Assembly (NCBI RefSeq): GCF_033115175.1
Contig: NC_084842.1
Span: forward strand, 33,873,549-33,937,548
Length of the DNA: 64,000 nt
Direction of reading: 5' to 3'
Origin: Lepus europaeus
Taxonomy: Eukaryota; Chordata; Mammalia; Lagomorpha; Leporidae
Shown in pieces: positions 12,045-23,424 of the stretch (positions are counted from its first letter, which is position 1; each line of letters opens with the position of its first letter). The position numbers and the translations under genes were made by a program. The notes below the pieces were generated by a model. It did no database searches, was not told the origin of the DNA, and was given only the letters and a program-made list of their open reading frames with translations.

Positions 12045-14867
12045 GGTTGGAGTAAGATGGTAGCTGAATAAGCATTCCAGTGATCATCTTCACACAAAGA
12101 TACCAATTAAGGCAGATATTCATGCACCAAACCATCTTTACAAAACTTGAAACACAGCATTAGATGACATTGTAAATCCTGGTTTTGGACATGGTCCTAT
12201 GGGCTTGTCTCCTGGCCTATTTCTGTAGACTAAACCTCTTTACCCTCCTTAGGTAGATGACATTGGTCCTGCCTCTACCATGCCTTACACTTGGACAGAC
12301 ATTGGATAAAGACTGCAGTTCCTGGGATACAGGGCAGAACAATGATGATAGGACCTTGCATTGAAGTTCAGTGCTGCATCTGTCATAGCAAGACCCAGCA
12401 CAAGATAGAGCCCAAAGACCCCATCTTCAGTCTAGAGTTCACAGACCAAAGATCTAGACCTGTATAAGAATTAAACAAAGACTCTACATCGTGGTGGATG
12501 AACTCATGCTTTAGCCTGCATCATCTGCAGCTGTGAACATGCCTGGTACACACCCATAATAATGCCTATGACTTTGCTATTGTGAGATTCAGTTGTGACC
12601 CAGTTTAGTGGCACATGGGTGGCCAGAGGACTTCCATAGAAATGCCTCTTTCAGCTGTCCCTCAAACTCAATCACATATCAATGAGCAAGTCACATAGAT
12701 TTCCATTGTTAGGGAATAGGGACACTTTTCATTACTATGAGGAAATGCCTCATGAAGTAGGCTGCCATATAAAGAAAAAATATTTGGGCATATGGATATG
12801 TAGGTTTACAGTCTAAGATTGGACCATCTCCATTGGTTTGCCTATGATGAGGATGCTCTGCTAGCAGAGTTCCATGGTAGTACAAAATATCACAGTACAA
12901 GAAACAGAGAGTGCATGTATCTTTATGTCTAATACTCATAAAGCCACCAGGATTTAATCATAGGACTTCAAATTTAATGATCAAATCCAAACTAATCACC
13001 TCCAAAGTCTCCACCTCCAAACATCATAATTGGTTTAAATTTCCATCCTATTATTACTATTAATCTAAGACTCTGGGGACTGAATTCCCAAGTTCAGGAG
13101 AGGAGGAGAAGTTCAAACCAGTGTAGGAAGGAAAGTAAGCATAGGGTTATCCTTTGACATCAAGTACCAGGCTGATAACACTTAACAGTCAAAAACTAAC
13201 AATTGCTCAGCAAATGGAGCCTCTAGACTCACTGTGGTGTCTAGCGGAGAGCTATGGCCCAACTTCATTAGACTTATATCATAACCTACATCACCTGTAA
13301 CCCTTTGGCCTCAGTCTGAGGCTGAGTCTGTCCCATCAGCAGGCAGCCATAGGAACTTGGGTCCGGGTCCTATTCTCATGATGAACTAATTTCAATGGGT
13401 TGTAGGCTCCAGATATGTTCTAACATTGCAGCATCAATAGCCCTCTAACTTTCTATTTGATTCCTTTCCCCAACCCTGGGCTCCACAACACAGAGAACAA
13501 TTGTGTATGTGGGGAAATCAAAGAGAAATGAATGACAAATCATTGCATAGGAGAGATGGACAGAATTCCTTGATGCCTGACCACAAACCGGAGTCTGTTT
13601 TAAAGACATCTGGGCTTAGTATGGCCCCAGGTAGAGGCTTACAGGGATGGACTACCCTTTAGAGATACTCCTTATTTCATTCTGTACAACATGTAAACTG
13701 CAGACTTGGGACAAACTAGTAAAGAGACACCCTTTAATGATGAAACAATGACAACACATCTATAGCAGACTTGTGGCAAATCTGGATGTTGTGCACCATC
13801 TATGGCTGCTAAAGACAAAAATCTCTACAGGCTCTAAGAAAATAAGTAGACTTCACAGAATTCATGAAATGACAGACAAATTCAAAGCCAGGTAACCAGG
13901 CCTGGAATAAATGCCTAATTTCTCTATGCACAGAAGATGTCATATGCCAATACGCTTCAGAAACTTTCAGGAAACCATGATCTAAGATAACAAACAACAT
14001 ACGATGCCAAAATCAACCATATAGCAACTGATATCTGCAAACATTTACATAGAGAATTCAAAATAGCTATTTTAAGGAAATTCAAAGAGCTTCAAGAAAA
14101 TATAGGTAAGTGCTTCAAACAAACAAACTTAAAGTAACTTTAAAATTAAATAAGAGTTCTTGAACTGAAAAGTACACTGAGCAAAAGGAAAGCATAATAG
14201 GAAGCATCCTTGGAAGAATAGATCAAATAAAAGAATTAGTGAGCTCACAGAAAGGCTATTTAAAAATGCAAAGTTTTAAAAGAACAACAACAACAAAAGA
14301 ATAGAGAATCAAGTAAAGTGAAGAAAGTTTAAGGGAAATTTTTGTCAGCATTAAAATACCAAATATCTGAATTACTGTGATTCAAGGAGTTAATAATATC
14401 AAAGTGCAAAAAACATATTCAAAGTGATGATAAGAGAAAAGTTCCCAAACAAGTAAAAACATGCATCTATCAGTTACAGAAATGTCAAACGTCACCAGGA
14501 AGATTCAGATGAACCACATATACCCCAAGAAATATTCTAATCAAACTTCACAAGTTTAAAGATAGAGCATTTTCAAAGTTAAAAAAAATTAAAAAGAAAA
14601 AGAAAAAGAACTAAAAACCACAAAATGGTGCCTCAGTTCACCCAACTAGATACTTTTCAACAGACCCTAACAGGCCAGAAGGAAGTTGGTTGAACTTTAC
14701 ACAATGACAAAACTAAAACAAAAAGAACACTATACCCAGGAATGTTGCCTTTTATGAAAGAAAGATAAAGAAAGAAAATGCTGAAAGAGTTTATTACAAT
14801 CCTACCTGCCCTAAATAAGAAATGTAAAAAGCAGTGGCCACTTTGCTTATCAGTTAAAATGCCTCCA

Positions 14868-15226
14868 TTTGGGGTGGGCATTTTACCCCAGCAGGTAAAA
14901 GCTGTCACTTGGGATGTCTGCATCCCATACAGAAGGTTTATTCCAGTCCCAGATCTACTGCTTCTGATCCAGCTTCCTATTCATTCATTCCAGAAAGCAT
15001 TAGATGATGATTCAAGTGCTTTGGTTCCTGACACCCCTGTGGAAGACCCAGATGGAGTTCCAGACCTTTGGCTTTGGCCTAGCACAGCCCTGGCTGTTGT
15101 GGACACTTGGGGAATGAATCAGCGGAAGGAAGATCTTGATCTCAAACTCCCTCTCCCTTTCTGTGTCTCTACCTTTCAAGTCATTTGGCCTTTCAAGTAA
15201 ATGAAAATAAATAAATATTTTTAAAA
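14868..15226 (+). repeat. CSINE in the HAL1/L1 element
   Basis: Old copy with degenerate head 'tggggtgggcattttacccc' and tail '(a)taaataaatatttttaaaag'. The 140-residue frame 14778-15200 reads through it. Confidence 0.85.
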
Positions 15227-15227
15227 G

Positions 15228-15503
15228 ATACCTGCATCTGGTACCACTATTTAATACCTGGCTCCAGCTTCTGAGCCCAGCTTCTTACTAATGCAGAGTT
15301 TCAAAGGCAATGGTGATGGTTCAAGGAATTGGGGTCCTGCCACTCATGTGGGAAACCTGGATTGTGTTTTTGGCTTTTGACTTCAGCCTCATACAAGTCC
15401 CAGTGGGCATTTGGAGAGTGAATCATCAACAGAGGGGCTCTCTCTCTGTCTTTTGGTCTGTCTCCCAAATAAATAATTCCTTCTTTAAAAAAAAAAAAAA
15501 AAA
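15228..15503 (+). repeat. CSINE, 5'-truncated
   Basis: 'tcatgtgggaaacctggattg', 'gcatttggagagtgaatcatc' and a long A tail at 15487-15503. It directly follows the previous CSINE tail. Confidence 0.85.
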
Positions 15504-15927
15504 GGAATGCCAAAGGGAGTTCTTCATACTGAAAGTAAATGCTACCTAACAAGTAAGAAGAAAATATCAAAATAGAGAAAATTGATTGGTAATAGTAAGT
15601 ATACAAATTTAGAATGCTAGAATACTGTAAACATGCTGTGTAAATCACTCATTTTTTGCTGCAAACAAGCTTTTTAGTTTAATAAAGTTCTATTTATCTA
15701 TATTTACTTTGTTTCCTGGGTATTGGGGTCTTTACCAAATAATCTGTTTCCCTTACAACATTCTAAAGCATTTCCCTATGCTTTCCCCTTGTTTTCTCAT
15801 TTCAAATCTTACATTTAGGTCTTTAATCCACTTTGTTTTGATTTTTATATGATGAGAAATAGGGTCTAGCTTCATTCTTTAGTTGGTGAATATCCAGTTT
15901 TTGTCAGCATCATTTATTGTAAAGACT

Positions 15928-16250
15928 GACCTTGGGACAGATGTTGCAGTCCAGCGGGTTAAGTGACCACTTGGGATGCCCACAGCCCATATTGGAGTAC
16001 CTAGGTTCAAATCCCACCTCTATTTACAGTTTCCTGCAGCTGTGCATGGTGGGAGGCAGCAGATGATGGCTCAGGTATTTCATGAGAGAGCTGAATGGGG
16101 TTCCTGGCTCCTGGTTTAAGCCTTGTTGAAGTATGGCTGTGGTGGGCGCTGGAGAGTGAATTAGTAGATGAATGATACCTCTCTGTCCCCTCTCCCCCTT
16201 TCCTTTCTCCCTTACTCTGCCTTTCAAATACGTTTTTAAAATTAAGCATT
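15928..16250 (+). repeat. CSINE
   Basis: Head 'ttgcagtccagcgggttaagtg' degenerate; 'gttcctggctcctggtttaagcc' and 'ctctgcctttcaaatacg' mark the older subfamily. Confidence 0.85.
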
Positions 16251-16271
16251 CAAAAAAAAAAAAAAAAAAAG

Positions 16272-16599
16272 TCCACGCCAGCGCCGGGCTCAATAGGCTA
16301 ATCCTCCACCTGCAGCGCCGGCACACCGGGTTCTAGTCCCGGTCAGGGTGCCGGATTCTGTCCCGGTCGCTCCTCTTCCTGTCCAGCTCTCTGCTCTGGC
16401 CTGGGAAGGCAGTGGAGGATGGCCCAAGTGCTTGGGCCCTGCACCTGCATGGGATGCCAGGAGAAGCACCTGGCTCCTGGCTTCGGATCGGCGCGGTACG
16501 CCGGCCACAGCGGCCACTAGGGGGTGAACCAAAAGCAAAGGAAGACCTTTCTCTCTGTCTCTCTCACTGTCCGCTCTGCCTGTCAAAAAAAAAAAAAAA
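16272..16599 (+). repeat. CSINE2-type copy
   Basis: 'ctcaataggctaatcctcc', 'ccgggttctagtcccgg' (B box) and 'ctctgcctgtcaaaaaaa' 3' end. Inserted directly in the A tail of the preceding CSINE. Confidence 0.93.
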
Positions 16600-16655
16600 G
16601 TCCCACTACATTTTCTTAGCACCTTCATCGAAGATCAGCTGGATGTAAAGGAATT

Positions 16656-16974
16656 TTTTATTTTTTTGGACAGGCAGAATTAGACAGTGAGGAGTTAGAC
16701 AGTGAGAGAGAGACAGAGAGAGAGAAAGGTCTTCCTTCTGTTGGTTTACCCCCCAAATGGCTGCTACAGCCAGGAACCAGGTGCTTCCTCCTGGTCTCCC
16801 ATGGGGTGCAGGACCCAAGCACTTGGGCCATCCTCCTCTGTACTCCCGGGCCCCAGCAGACAGCTGACCTGGAAGAGGGGCAACCGGGACAGAATCCGGT
16901 GCCCCAGCCGGGACTAAAACCCAGGGTGCCGGCCCCGCAGGCAGAGAATTAGCCGACTGAGCCGTGGTGCTGGC
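16656..16974 (-). repeat. CSINE2-type copy
   Basis: Reverse strand: 'ttttttggacaggcagaat' at the left, 'gattagccgactgagccg'-like head at the right (near 16950). Together with the + copy ending at 16599 it forms an inverted CSINE2 pair with only about 55 bases of L1 between. Confidence 0.93.
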
Positions 16975-17754
16975 CAGGAATGGGTTTACTTCTTGACTAT
17001 TCTCTGCCATTGGTCTACATATGTTTTTATTTTAATACTATGCTGTGTAAATTACTACAGTTTTGTATATTTTGAAGTCATATTGTATAATATCTCCTCC
17101 TTTGTTTTTTTGGCTCAAGATGGCTTTACCTATATGGGAATTTTTGTTGTTACATGAGAACTTTGGAATGTTTTTTCTACTAATTCTGTGAAAAATGTCA
17201 TTGACATTTTGATAGAAATTGCACTAAATCTGTGGAATACTTTGAGCAGAACACTTTAACAGTATTGATTTTTCCCAGCTGTGAACAGGAGATGTCCTTC
17301 CATTTCTCTATGTACTCTTCAATTTCTTTCAAAGTTTTGTAGTTTTTATTTTAGAAATCTTAAACCATTTTGATTAAATGTATTCCCATATGTCTTTTCC
17401 CCCTAGCTGTTGTAAATGGAATTGCCCTCTTGATTTCACTTTCAAATAATTTGATTTTGGTGTACTGTAGTGCTTCTGATTTTTGTATTTGGCAGCTGTG
17501 CTGAATTTATTTGTTCTATAGATTTTTGTTGGTGTCTTCAACATTTGCTGTATGCATGACGATGTCACCTGCATACAGCAACAAATTTAACTCTTCCTTT
17601 CCAGTTTGAATGCTTTTTACTTTTTTCTCTTTTCTAACTGTATTGGATAGGACTCCCAATACTACATTCAACAACAGTAATTAAAATGTGTTTCCTTATC
17701 TTGTTCTAGATCTCAAAGAGAAGGCCTTTAACTTTTCCCCATTTATGATTTTTT

Positions 17755-17880
17755 TTTTCAAACTTTTATTTAGTAAATACAATTTTCCAAAGTACAGTTT
17801 ATGGACTACAATGGCTTTTTCCCCCCATAACTTCCCTCTCACCCGTACCCCTCCCATCTCCTGCTCCCTCTCCCATCCCA
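17755..17880 (-). mobile_element. Lagomorph L1 3' end, extremely 5'-truncated
   Basis: Reverse complement of the L1 3' terminus seen also at 32.1, 28.9 and 34.7 kb: 'aacttttatttagtaaata', 'ccaaagtacagtttatgg', then the C-rich tract 'cccctcccatctcctgctccc'. Only the last 125 bases were inserted; an imperfect 'cccatttatgatt / cccatttaggatt' repeat flanks it. Confidence 0.85.
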
Positions 17881-18075
17881 TTTAGGATTATGTTAGCTGT
17901 TGCCTTGTTATATATATTCCATACAAAATTTGTGCAGAGGTTTTATCAAAAATAGATGTTGAATTTTATCAATTGCCTTTTCTGCATCTTTTGAGATATT
18001 GATATAATTTTCATTCTTCATTTTCCTGATATGGTATATCACATCTACTGATTTGTATATGTAACTTTCTAGATT

Positions 18076-18148
18076 TTATTTTTGATAAGATTTATTTTAT
18101 TTATTTGAACATCAGAGTTATGGAGAGAGAGGGAGAGAAAGGGAGAGA

Positions 18149-18203
<55 letters not shown>

Positions 18204-18457
18204 TTTCTATCCATTTATTCACTCCTCAAGTAACCACAGCTGTCAGGGCTGGGCCAAGCCAAAGCTAGGAGCCAGGAGCTTCTTCCAAGTCTCCTACATG
18301 GGTGCAGTGGCCCAAGCCTTGGGCGGTCCTCTGATGCTGTCCCAGACACATTAATAGGCAGTTAGATTGGAAGTGGAGAAACTGGGACTCAAAGTGGTAC
18401 CCATATGGGATGCCAATGCTACAAGACAGTTTAATCCTCTACGCTACAATGCCAGCC
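18076..18457 (-). repeat. CSINE with expanded (GA)n
   Basis: Reverse copy whose (CT)n region has grown into an about 80-base GA microsatellite (18122-18200). Head 'acgctacaatgccagcc' at the right end. Confidence 0.92.
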
Positions 18458-18459
18458 TC

Positions 18460-18715
18460 CTTTATTTTAATTTTTTTAAAACTGTATTTATTTGGAGAGA
18501 TATATTAAGGGAGAGAAGCATACTTCCTATCCACTGGTTGATGTCATAATGCCCTGAAATCTGGGCAAAATTTTTGAGCCATCACCTGCTGCTTCCAAGC
18601 CTGCACCTTAGTATAAAGTAGAATCATAAGCAGAACTAGGACTCAAACTCTGGTATTCCAAAGTGAATGTGGGCATCCCAAGTGATATCTTACCTGTTGC
18701 ACCAAATACCTACTC
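18460..18715 (-). repeat. CSINE (old)
   Basis: 'aactgtatttatttggagag', 'gggcatcccaagtgatatc' and 'gttgcaccaaatacctactcc' identify a diverged reverse copy next to the previous one. Confidence 0.72.
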
Positions 18716-19569
18716 CAGTTTGTGAATGTTGAACAAGCCTTGCATTTAGAATTGATCCAATTTGATCATGCTGATTATCAATTGGGTCTGGTTTGCCTTA
18801 TTTTGAAGATTTTTTATCTATGTCCAAAGACATTGGGCTGTAGCTCTCTTTTTTGTTGTGCTATTGTCTTGTTTTGGTATTAGGGTAATATTGACCTCAT
18901 AACATGATTTTGGAAGAATTCTCTCCTGTTTTAATTTTGTAATAAATTAAGGTGAATTTGCATTAATTTTCCTTTAAAAGTTTGATAGAATTCCATAGTG
19001 AAGCCATCTTGCATGGGCTTTGCTTTTCTGAGAAAATTTTTACTAGTGATTCAATCTCACAAGTGGTTATTGAACTGTTTAGATATTTTATTTCTTCATG
19101 GCTTAATCTTGTAAAGGTGTATGTGTCCAAAATGTATGCATTGTGTGTAGGACATCAACTTTGATGGTGTATTATTTTTCATAATAATCTCTTGATACAT
19201 TGCACTTCTGAGGCCTCAGTAGAGGTTCAGCAACAGATTGAGATATTTGTTTTTTGTTTACTTGCATATTACATGTAAGCACTGATTGCTATAAGCTTCC
19301 CTTAGGATTTTTGCTGAAGCTTATGTGTTTTAGCACATCAAATTTTCATTTTCATTTGTTTCAATAATTTAAACAATATCCTTCTTAATTTCTTCCTTGG
19401 TATATTGGTTTTCAGGACTAAGTTATTTAATTTCCAGATACTTGCGTAGTTTTCAAAGTTTTTCTTGTTATATATTTCTAGTTTTATTGCACCTTGGTAA
19501 AAATACTTTATATTTTCTGGTCATACATGTATGTATGTATAAATAGAGAAAATATACATAATATGATTT

Positions 19570-19808
19570 TAAAATGAGAATTAGATCTCAATAGATCTTT
19601 TCAAAAGAAAACATACAAATGGTGAACAGGTTCATACATGCTCAATTGCCAATTCTCAGGGAAACACAAATCAAAACCAAAATGCGATATCATTTCATTT
19701 CAGTTAGGCTATTATCCAGAGGACAAAGATAACATTTGCTGAAGAAGATATAGGAGAAAAAGAAACCCTTTCATATGGTTGGTGTGAATGTGAATTGATA
19801 TAACCATT
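19570..19808 (+). mobile_element. L1 ORF2 fragment
   Basis: 'tcaatagatcttttcaaaag', 'aaacacaaatcaaaaccaaa' and 'gttggtgtgaatgtgaattga' match the 3' part of L1 ORF2 in forward direction, opposite to the L1 on its left. Confidence 0.8.
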
Positions 19809-19811
19809 GTG

Positions 19812-20016
19812 GAGGCATTAGGTGATGCAAAAGTATTTGGGCTACTTTCACCCATGTGAGAGACCCAGATTGCGTTCCTAGGACCCATCTTCAGCCTGGC
19901 CCATCCCCTCCAAGTGCAGGTATTTATGGAGTGAACAAGTGGATGAGAAATTTCTTTCTCTATCTCTGTATACCTTTGAAATATCAATCAATCAATAAAT
20001 AAACATTAGTTTTAAA
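19812..20016 (+). repeat. CSINE 3' fragment
   Basis: 'tcacccatgtgagagaccc', 'cctttgaaatatcaatcaatc', 'aataaataaac' tail. 5' half missing. Confidence 0.8.
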
Positions 20017-20039
20017 ATTTATGGTGGAAACATTAAAAA

Positions 20040-20700
20040 TCCTCTCTTCTAGCTTTTATGAAATATACACATTGAAAATTCTTCTCTTGACATAGCTGAC
20101 GTGGGTGAAACAATTTTGATACCCACTAAACCGAAAATTTTTTCAAAGATTAATTTTTAATTTTTCAGTCAGAGTTGCATAAGTTGAAGCAATTGAGACA
20201 TCTGTGGTATTGGCTATTATTTCTGTCATTAATCATCAGTCCCATTCAATTAAGACACTAATAAAATTGGTTTTTCCTTGCAAATTGATGTAGATGATTT
20301 ACTGCTGTGGCTTCATCTTCCACATCATCTTGTCCTTTCTTAAAAGAAATTACCCATTTATAACTTGATGATTTCCTTGGCATTGTCTCCCTGAACTTTT
20401 TGTAAAGCAGTAATGATTGCATCATTCTTCCACCCAAGTTTCACCATAAAGTCGATGTTTGTTCTTTCTTCAATTTTAGCAGAACTCATGCTACTTGATG
20501 GGGCTCTTTTCAAACAACTTTCTCACCCTTAGTGCTGCCAACTAGATCATGTTCATACATGTTTTCACAAGTTAGTATGAGTTCATTTTAGTGCAAAAAA
20601 TTGAAATCCGTGCAGTTATTTCATCATATGTATTTATCATGAATTTTTTGATGACATGCTGTAGAAAGTTTCTGTGGTAATGAAAGATATTATGTTAGAA
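20040..20700 (-). pseudogene. Fossil mariner (Tc1/mariner) transposase, N-terminal part plus 5' leader
   Basis: Read on the reverse strand from the ATG at 20489, the conceptual product starts MSSAKIEERTNIDFMVKLGW, followed one frame over by YKW..SFKKGQDDVEDEA, then STSICKEK, then LMTEIIANTTDVSIASTYAT and LTEKLK. This is the order of the mariner N-terminal helix-turn-helix region and the linker before the DD(34)D catalytic core. The core is not visible, at least one frameshift and several stops are present, and the copy ends near 20043. Sequence at 20490-20700 is the untranslated 5' side and matches the short elements at 2.1 and 26.9 kb. Dead copy; lineage not determined. Confidence 0.7.
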
Positions 20701-20814
20701 GTCATTAGGACAGCTTGATATTTTGATATTGATATATATATTTTGAATTTATTTCTTTTTAATTATCTTTGTTTTTTAACTTTTAATGATGATATATATC
20801 TTCATTTTATTTGA

Positions 20815-20844
20815 AATATATATATAGAATATATATACATATAG

Positions 20845-20890
<46 letters not shown>

Positions 20891-20896
20891 AAGAGA
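20815..20896. repeat. (TA)n and (GA)n microsatellite
   Basis: Alternating TA with interspersed 'tagaata', passing into (GA)n that belongs to the following CSINE. Confidence 0.9.
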
Positions 20897-21165
20897 GAGA
20901 GAACCTTCCATCTTGTTTACTTCCCAGATGCCTTCAACAACAAGGGCTGAGTCAGGCTGAGGCTAGGAGCCAAGAACTCAGTCTAGACCTTCTATGTGGG
21001 CAGCAGAAACCCAAGCGCCTGATGCATTAACAGATGCTTCCAGGTGCACACATTAACAGAGAACTGGATCAAAAGCATCGAGGAGCTAGAACTCAATCCA
21101 GGCACTTCACATTTGGTGAGAACATCCCATGAAGCATCTCAACTGCTGTACCAAATGCCTTCCCT
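20872..21165 (-). repeat. CSINE (old)
   Basis: 'gcagcagaaacccaagcgcc' in the middle and degenerate head 'gctgtaccaaatgcc' at right. The frame 21044-21247 runs out of it. Confidence 0.8.
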
Positions 21166-21316
21166 GATTTCAATGTCTTTGGGACTTTCGTCCATCTTCC
21201 AGTGCCAACTTTTTCAAAGTGCCCTGAGTTTCCTCCATGTGACGTGAGGCCAGCTGTGTTCCTCTGTGGGATGTCACTTGATCAAAAGGAATCCAAGGAA
21301 TTAGAGTTTCTCTCCT

Positions 21317-21676
21317 GGGCCGGCGCCGCGCTCACTAGGCTAATCCTCCGCCTTGCGGCGCCGGCACACCGGGTTCTAGTCCCAGTCGGGGCACCAATCC
21401 TGTCCCGGTTGCCCCTCTTCCAGGCCAGCTCTCTGCTGTGGCCAGGGAGTGCAGTCGAGGATGGCCCAAGTGCTTGGGCCCTGCACCCCATGGGAGACCA
21501 GGAGAAGCACCTGGCTCCTGCCATCGGATCAGCGCGGTGCGCTGGCCGCAGCGCACCTACCGCGGCGGCCATTGAAGGGTGAACCAATGGCAAAAGGAAG
21601 ACCTTTCTCTCTGTCTCTCTCTCACTGTCCACTTTGCCTGTCAAAAAATAAAAAAAGATAAAAAAAAAATAAAAAA
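21317..21676 (+). repeat. Young CSINE2-type insertion with perfect target-site duplication
   Basis: Head 'gggccggcgccgcgctcac', B box in 'gggttctagtcccag', tail of A with T interruptions. The 15-base repeat 'tagagtttctctcct' occurs at 21302-21316 and 21677-21691. Confidence 0.96.
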
Positions 21677-21785
21677 TAGAGTTTCTCTCCTAATAATAAA
21701 TAATAATAAAATGGAATAATCAGGAAACAATTTCAATTTCCCAGAGAATAAATTCCGAGGATGGTATTATGTCACTAGGGCAGAC

Positions 21786-22143
21786 ATAACAAAATGCAAT
21801 TGCCCTAAATTACCATGATTCAACTTTAGATTTTTCAGCTTTACAATGGGATGAAATAAATACATACTCAGTAGAAACCTTATTTTGAAGTTTGAATTTT
21901 GATCTTTTTCCAGACTAGCAATATGCATTATGGTATTCTCATACTGGGCAGTGGTAGCAAGCTGCAGCTACTGTTTAGCTATGCAATCATGAGGGCAGAC
22001 CACTGATAGTCTACAATGTACTGTATTGTTAAGCTACGGCATTTGGTAGGATAGGTGCAATAAATGCCCTTTTGACTTATGATATTTTCATTCTACAGAG
22101 ATTTATTGGGATATAAACTTTCTGAAGTCAAGGAGTATCTGTA
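21786..22143 (+). mobile_element. TcMar-Tigger-type non-autonomous DNA transposon, copy A
   Basis: 'cagtagaaaccttattttgaa', 'ttttgatctttttccagactagc', 'gggcagtggtagcaagctgcag', 'gcatttggtaggataggt' and end 'aggagtatctgta' follow a known mammalian short DNA transposon with 'gacttacgat'-type inverted ends. The copy at 39254-39543 is a shorter relative. Exact subfamily not resolved. Confidence 0.55.
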
Positions 22144-22194
22144 CCACAGACTCAAAACAATAAAAATTAATTTTCTTAATTAATAATGAAAACT

Positions 22195-22420
22195 AATTCA
22201 GTTCTGGAAGTTGATAGTCCAATATCAAGGTTCAACAGGTTAATTTTCTCCTGATGTCTCTCTCCTAGGCTGCAGATGGCCATCCTCCCACTTTGTTTTC
22301 CCAGACCTTTTCTCTTTGTATGGCTCCCTGGTATCACTTTTTATAAAGACACTTCTCATAATGGATTAGGGTTACAGCTTTATGAATTAATACCCTGTAC
22401 TTATAATTGTGGTTACAGGG
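22195..22420 (-). repeat. MaLR/MLT1-like LTR fragment
   Basis: 'cagttctggaagttgatagtc', 'ggctgcagatggccatcctcc', 'ctttttataaagacac' and 'ggattagggttacagc' follow the complement of MLT1-like LTRs. Solitary and diverged. Confidence 0.55.
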
Positions 22421-22805
22421 ATATCAAAAAGCTAAGAAAAAGTTTGTTCACATTATTATAGATAATAGCCTACCTGTTGTTTATTAAATAGCACACTCTC
22501 AGTTATTTGCATGCAAATTATTTTTTAAAGGCCATATTGTAAAATTCAGTTTCATTAAGTGTTAAGACTTCAAGATAAGAATTTTAAGAGGACACTTCCT
22601 TCCACAACAGGAACTTACACAAATGCAATGGTGATGGAAATAAAGAGAAGTTAAATTGAAATGATATTTTTGTAACCAAAACTTTAATCCTAAGGATTCT
22701 CACAAATCATTTTACAACTGACAGCATTAATAAAAGCCTTGTACAGTAACTCAAAGTTCAGCTCTACACTGTACCATTAAATTAGCAGGACATTAGTAGT
22801 TGTTT
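22421..22805. other. AT-rich DNA, nothing recognised
   Basis: No repeat or gene identified. Confidence 0.5.
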
Positions 22806-23120
22806 AATGTAGGTTTATTTATTTGCTTGAACGCAGTTATAGAGAGGCAGAGAGAGGTGGGGGCGGGGGGTCTTCCATTGCTGATTCACTCCCCAGTTGG
22901 CTGCAATGGCCAGCGCTGTGCCCATCAGGAGCCAAGAGCTTTTTCCAGGTCTCCCACACAGGTGCAAGGGTCCAAGGACTTGGGCCATCTTCTACTGCTT
23001 TCCCAGGCCATAGCAGAGAGCTGGATCGGAAGTGGAGCAGCTGGGACTCGAACCAGTGCCCGTATGGGATGCCAGCACTGCATTCGGCAGCTTTACTGGC
23101 TACGCCACAGCACCAGCCCC
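22806..23120 (-). repeat. CSINE
   Basis: Reverse copy with 'ggtctcccacacaggtgcaa' and intact head 'acgccacagcaccagcccc'. Includes a short G-run (22858-22870). Frames of 108 and 130 residues over it are SINE-derived. Confidence 0.94.
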
Positions 23121-23424
23121 TGGTAGTTTTTGAAATTTCAAATTTCCAGATAAAGACTGTCCTACAAACAACTATGAATTTTATATTACAATCACATGAG
23201 GAACTTATGAACTAAGAGAAGGTAAACTGTCTCAAAACTTAACAGATTGTACACTAAGTACACAACTGTTAGATATAGATATATCATTCTCTATCAAGCA
23301 CATTTTTAAACAAAAACAAAAACTGAGGCAACTTTGAAATAACAAAATTAATCCTATATTATAGAATGACCTAACTTACTTAACTTCCTATCTGAGCCTC
23401 AAAAACATACAAATTAAGATTTAT

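Larger units (their letters stand above)
12045..15650 (+). mobile_element. Ancient HAL1/L1-type element, 5' and ORF1-like region, broken by two CSINEs
   Basis: Begins 'ggttggagtaagatggtagc', like old L1 5' ends ('...aagatggc...'). At 14.05-14.85 kb it carries L1/HAL1 ORF1-related sequence: 'attcaaaatagctattttaa', 'caagaaatattctaatcaaac', 'acactatacccaggaatg', 'cctgccctaaataagaaatg'. After the CSINEs it resumes at 15504 with 'aaagggagttcttcatactg'. The frame is destroyed by stops. HAL1 (ORF1-only L1 relative) is favoured because no ORF2 sequence follows on this strand. Confidence 0.62.
15655..19555 (-). mobile_element. Old L1 ORF2 remnant, broken by five CSINEs and one young L1 3' end
   Basis: Reverse-strand L1 body seen in pieces: 15655-15927 ('tttaatccactttgttttgattttt'-like), 16600-16655, 16975-17754 ('acctgcatacagcaacaaa', 'cctttccagtttgaatgc'), 17881-18075 and 18716-19555 ('gaacaagccttgcat', 'gtagctctctttttt', 'gggctttgcttttctgag'). 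The pieces are in consensus order, so it was one element. Many stops; no intact reverse transcriptase frame. Confidence 0.85.

Noticed and set aside
16290-17010. Overlapping frames of 112 and 134 residues on the reverse strand
   Set aside because: Both are translations of the inverted CSINE2 pair.
21317-21420. tRNA-like A and B box sequence as a possible tRNA gene
   Set aside because: These boxes are the internal Pol III promoter of CSINEs; no tRNA cloverleaf can be completed and a SINE body and tail follow.
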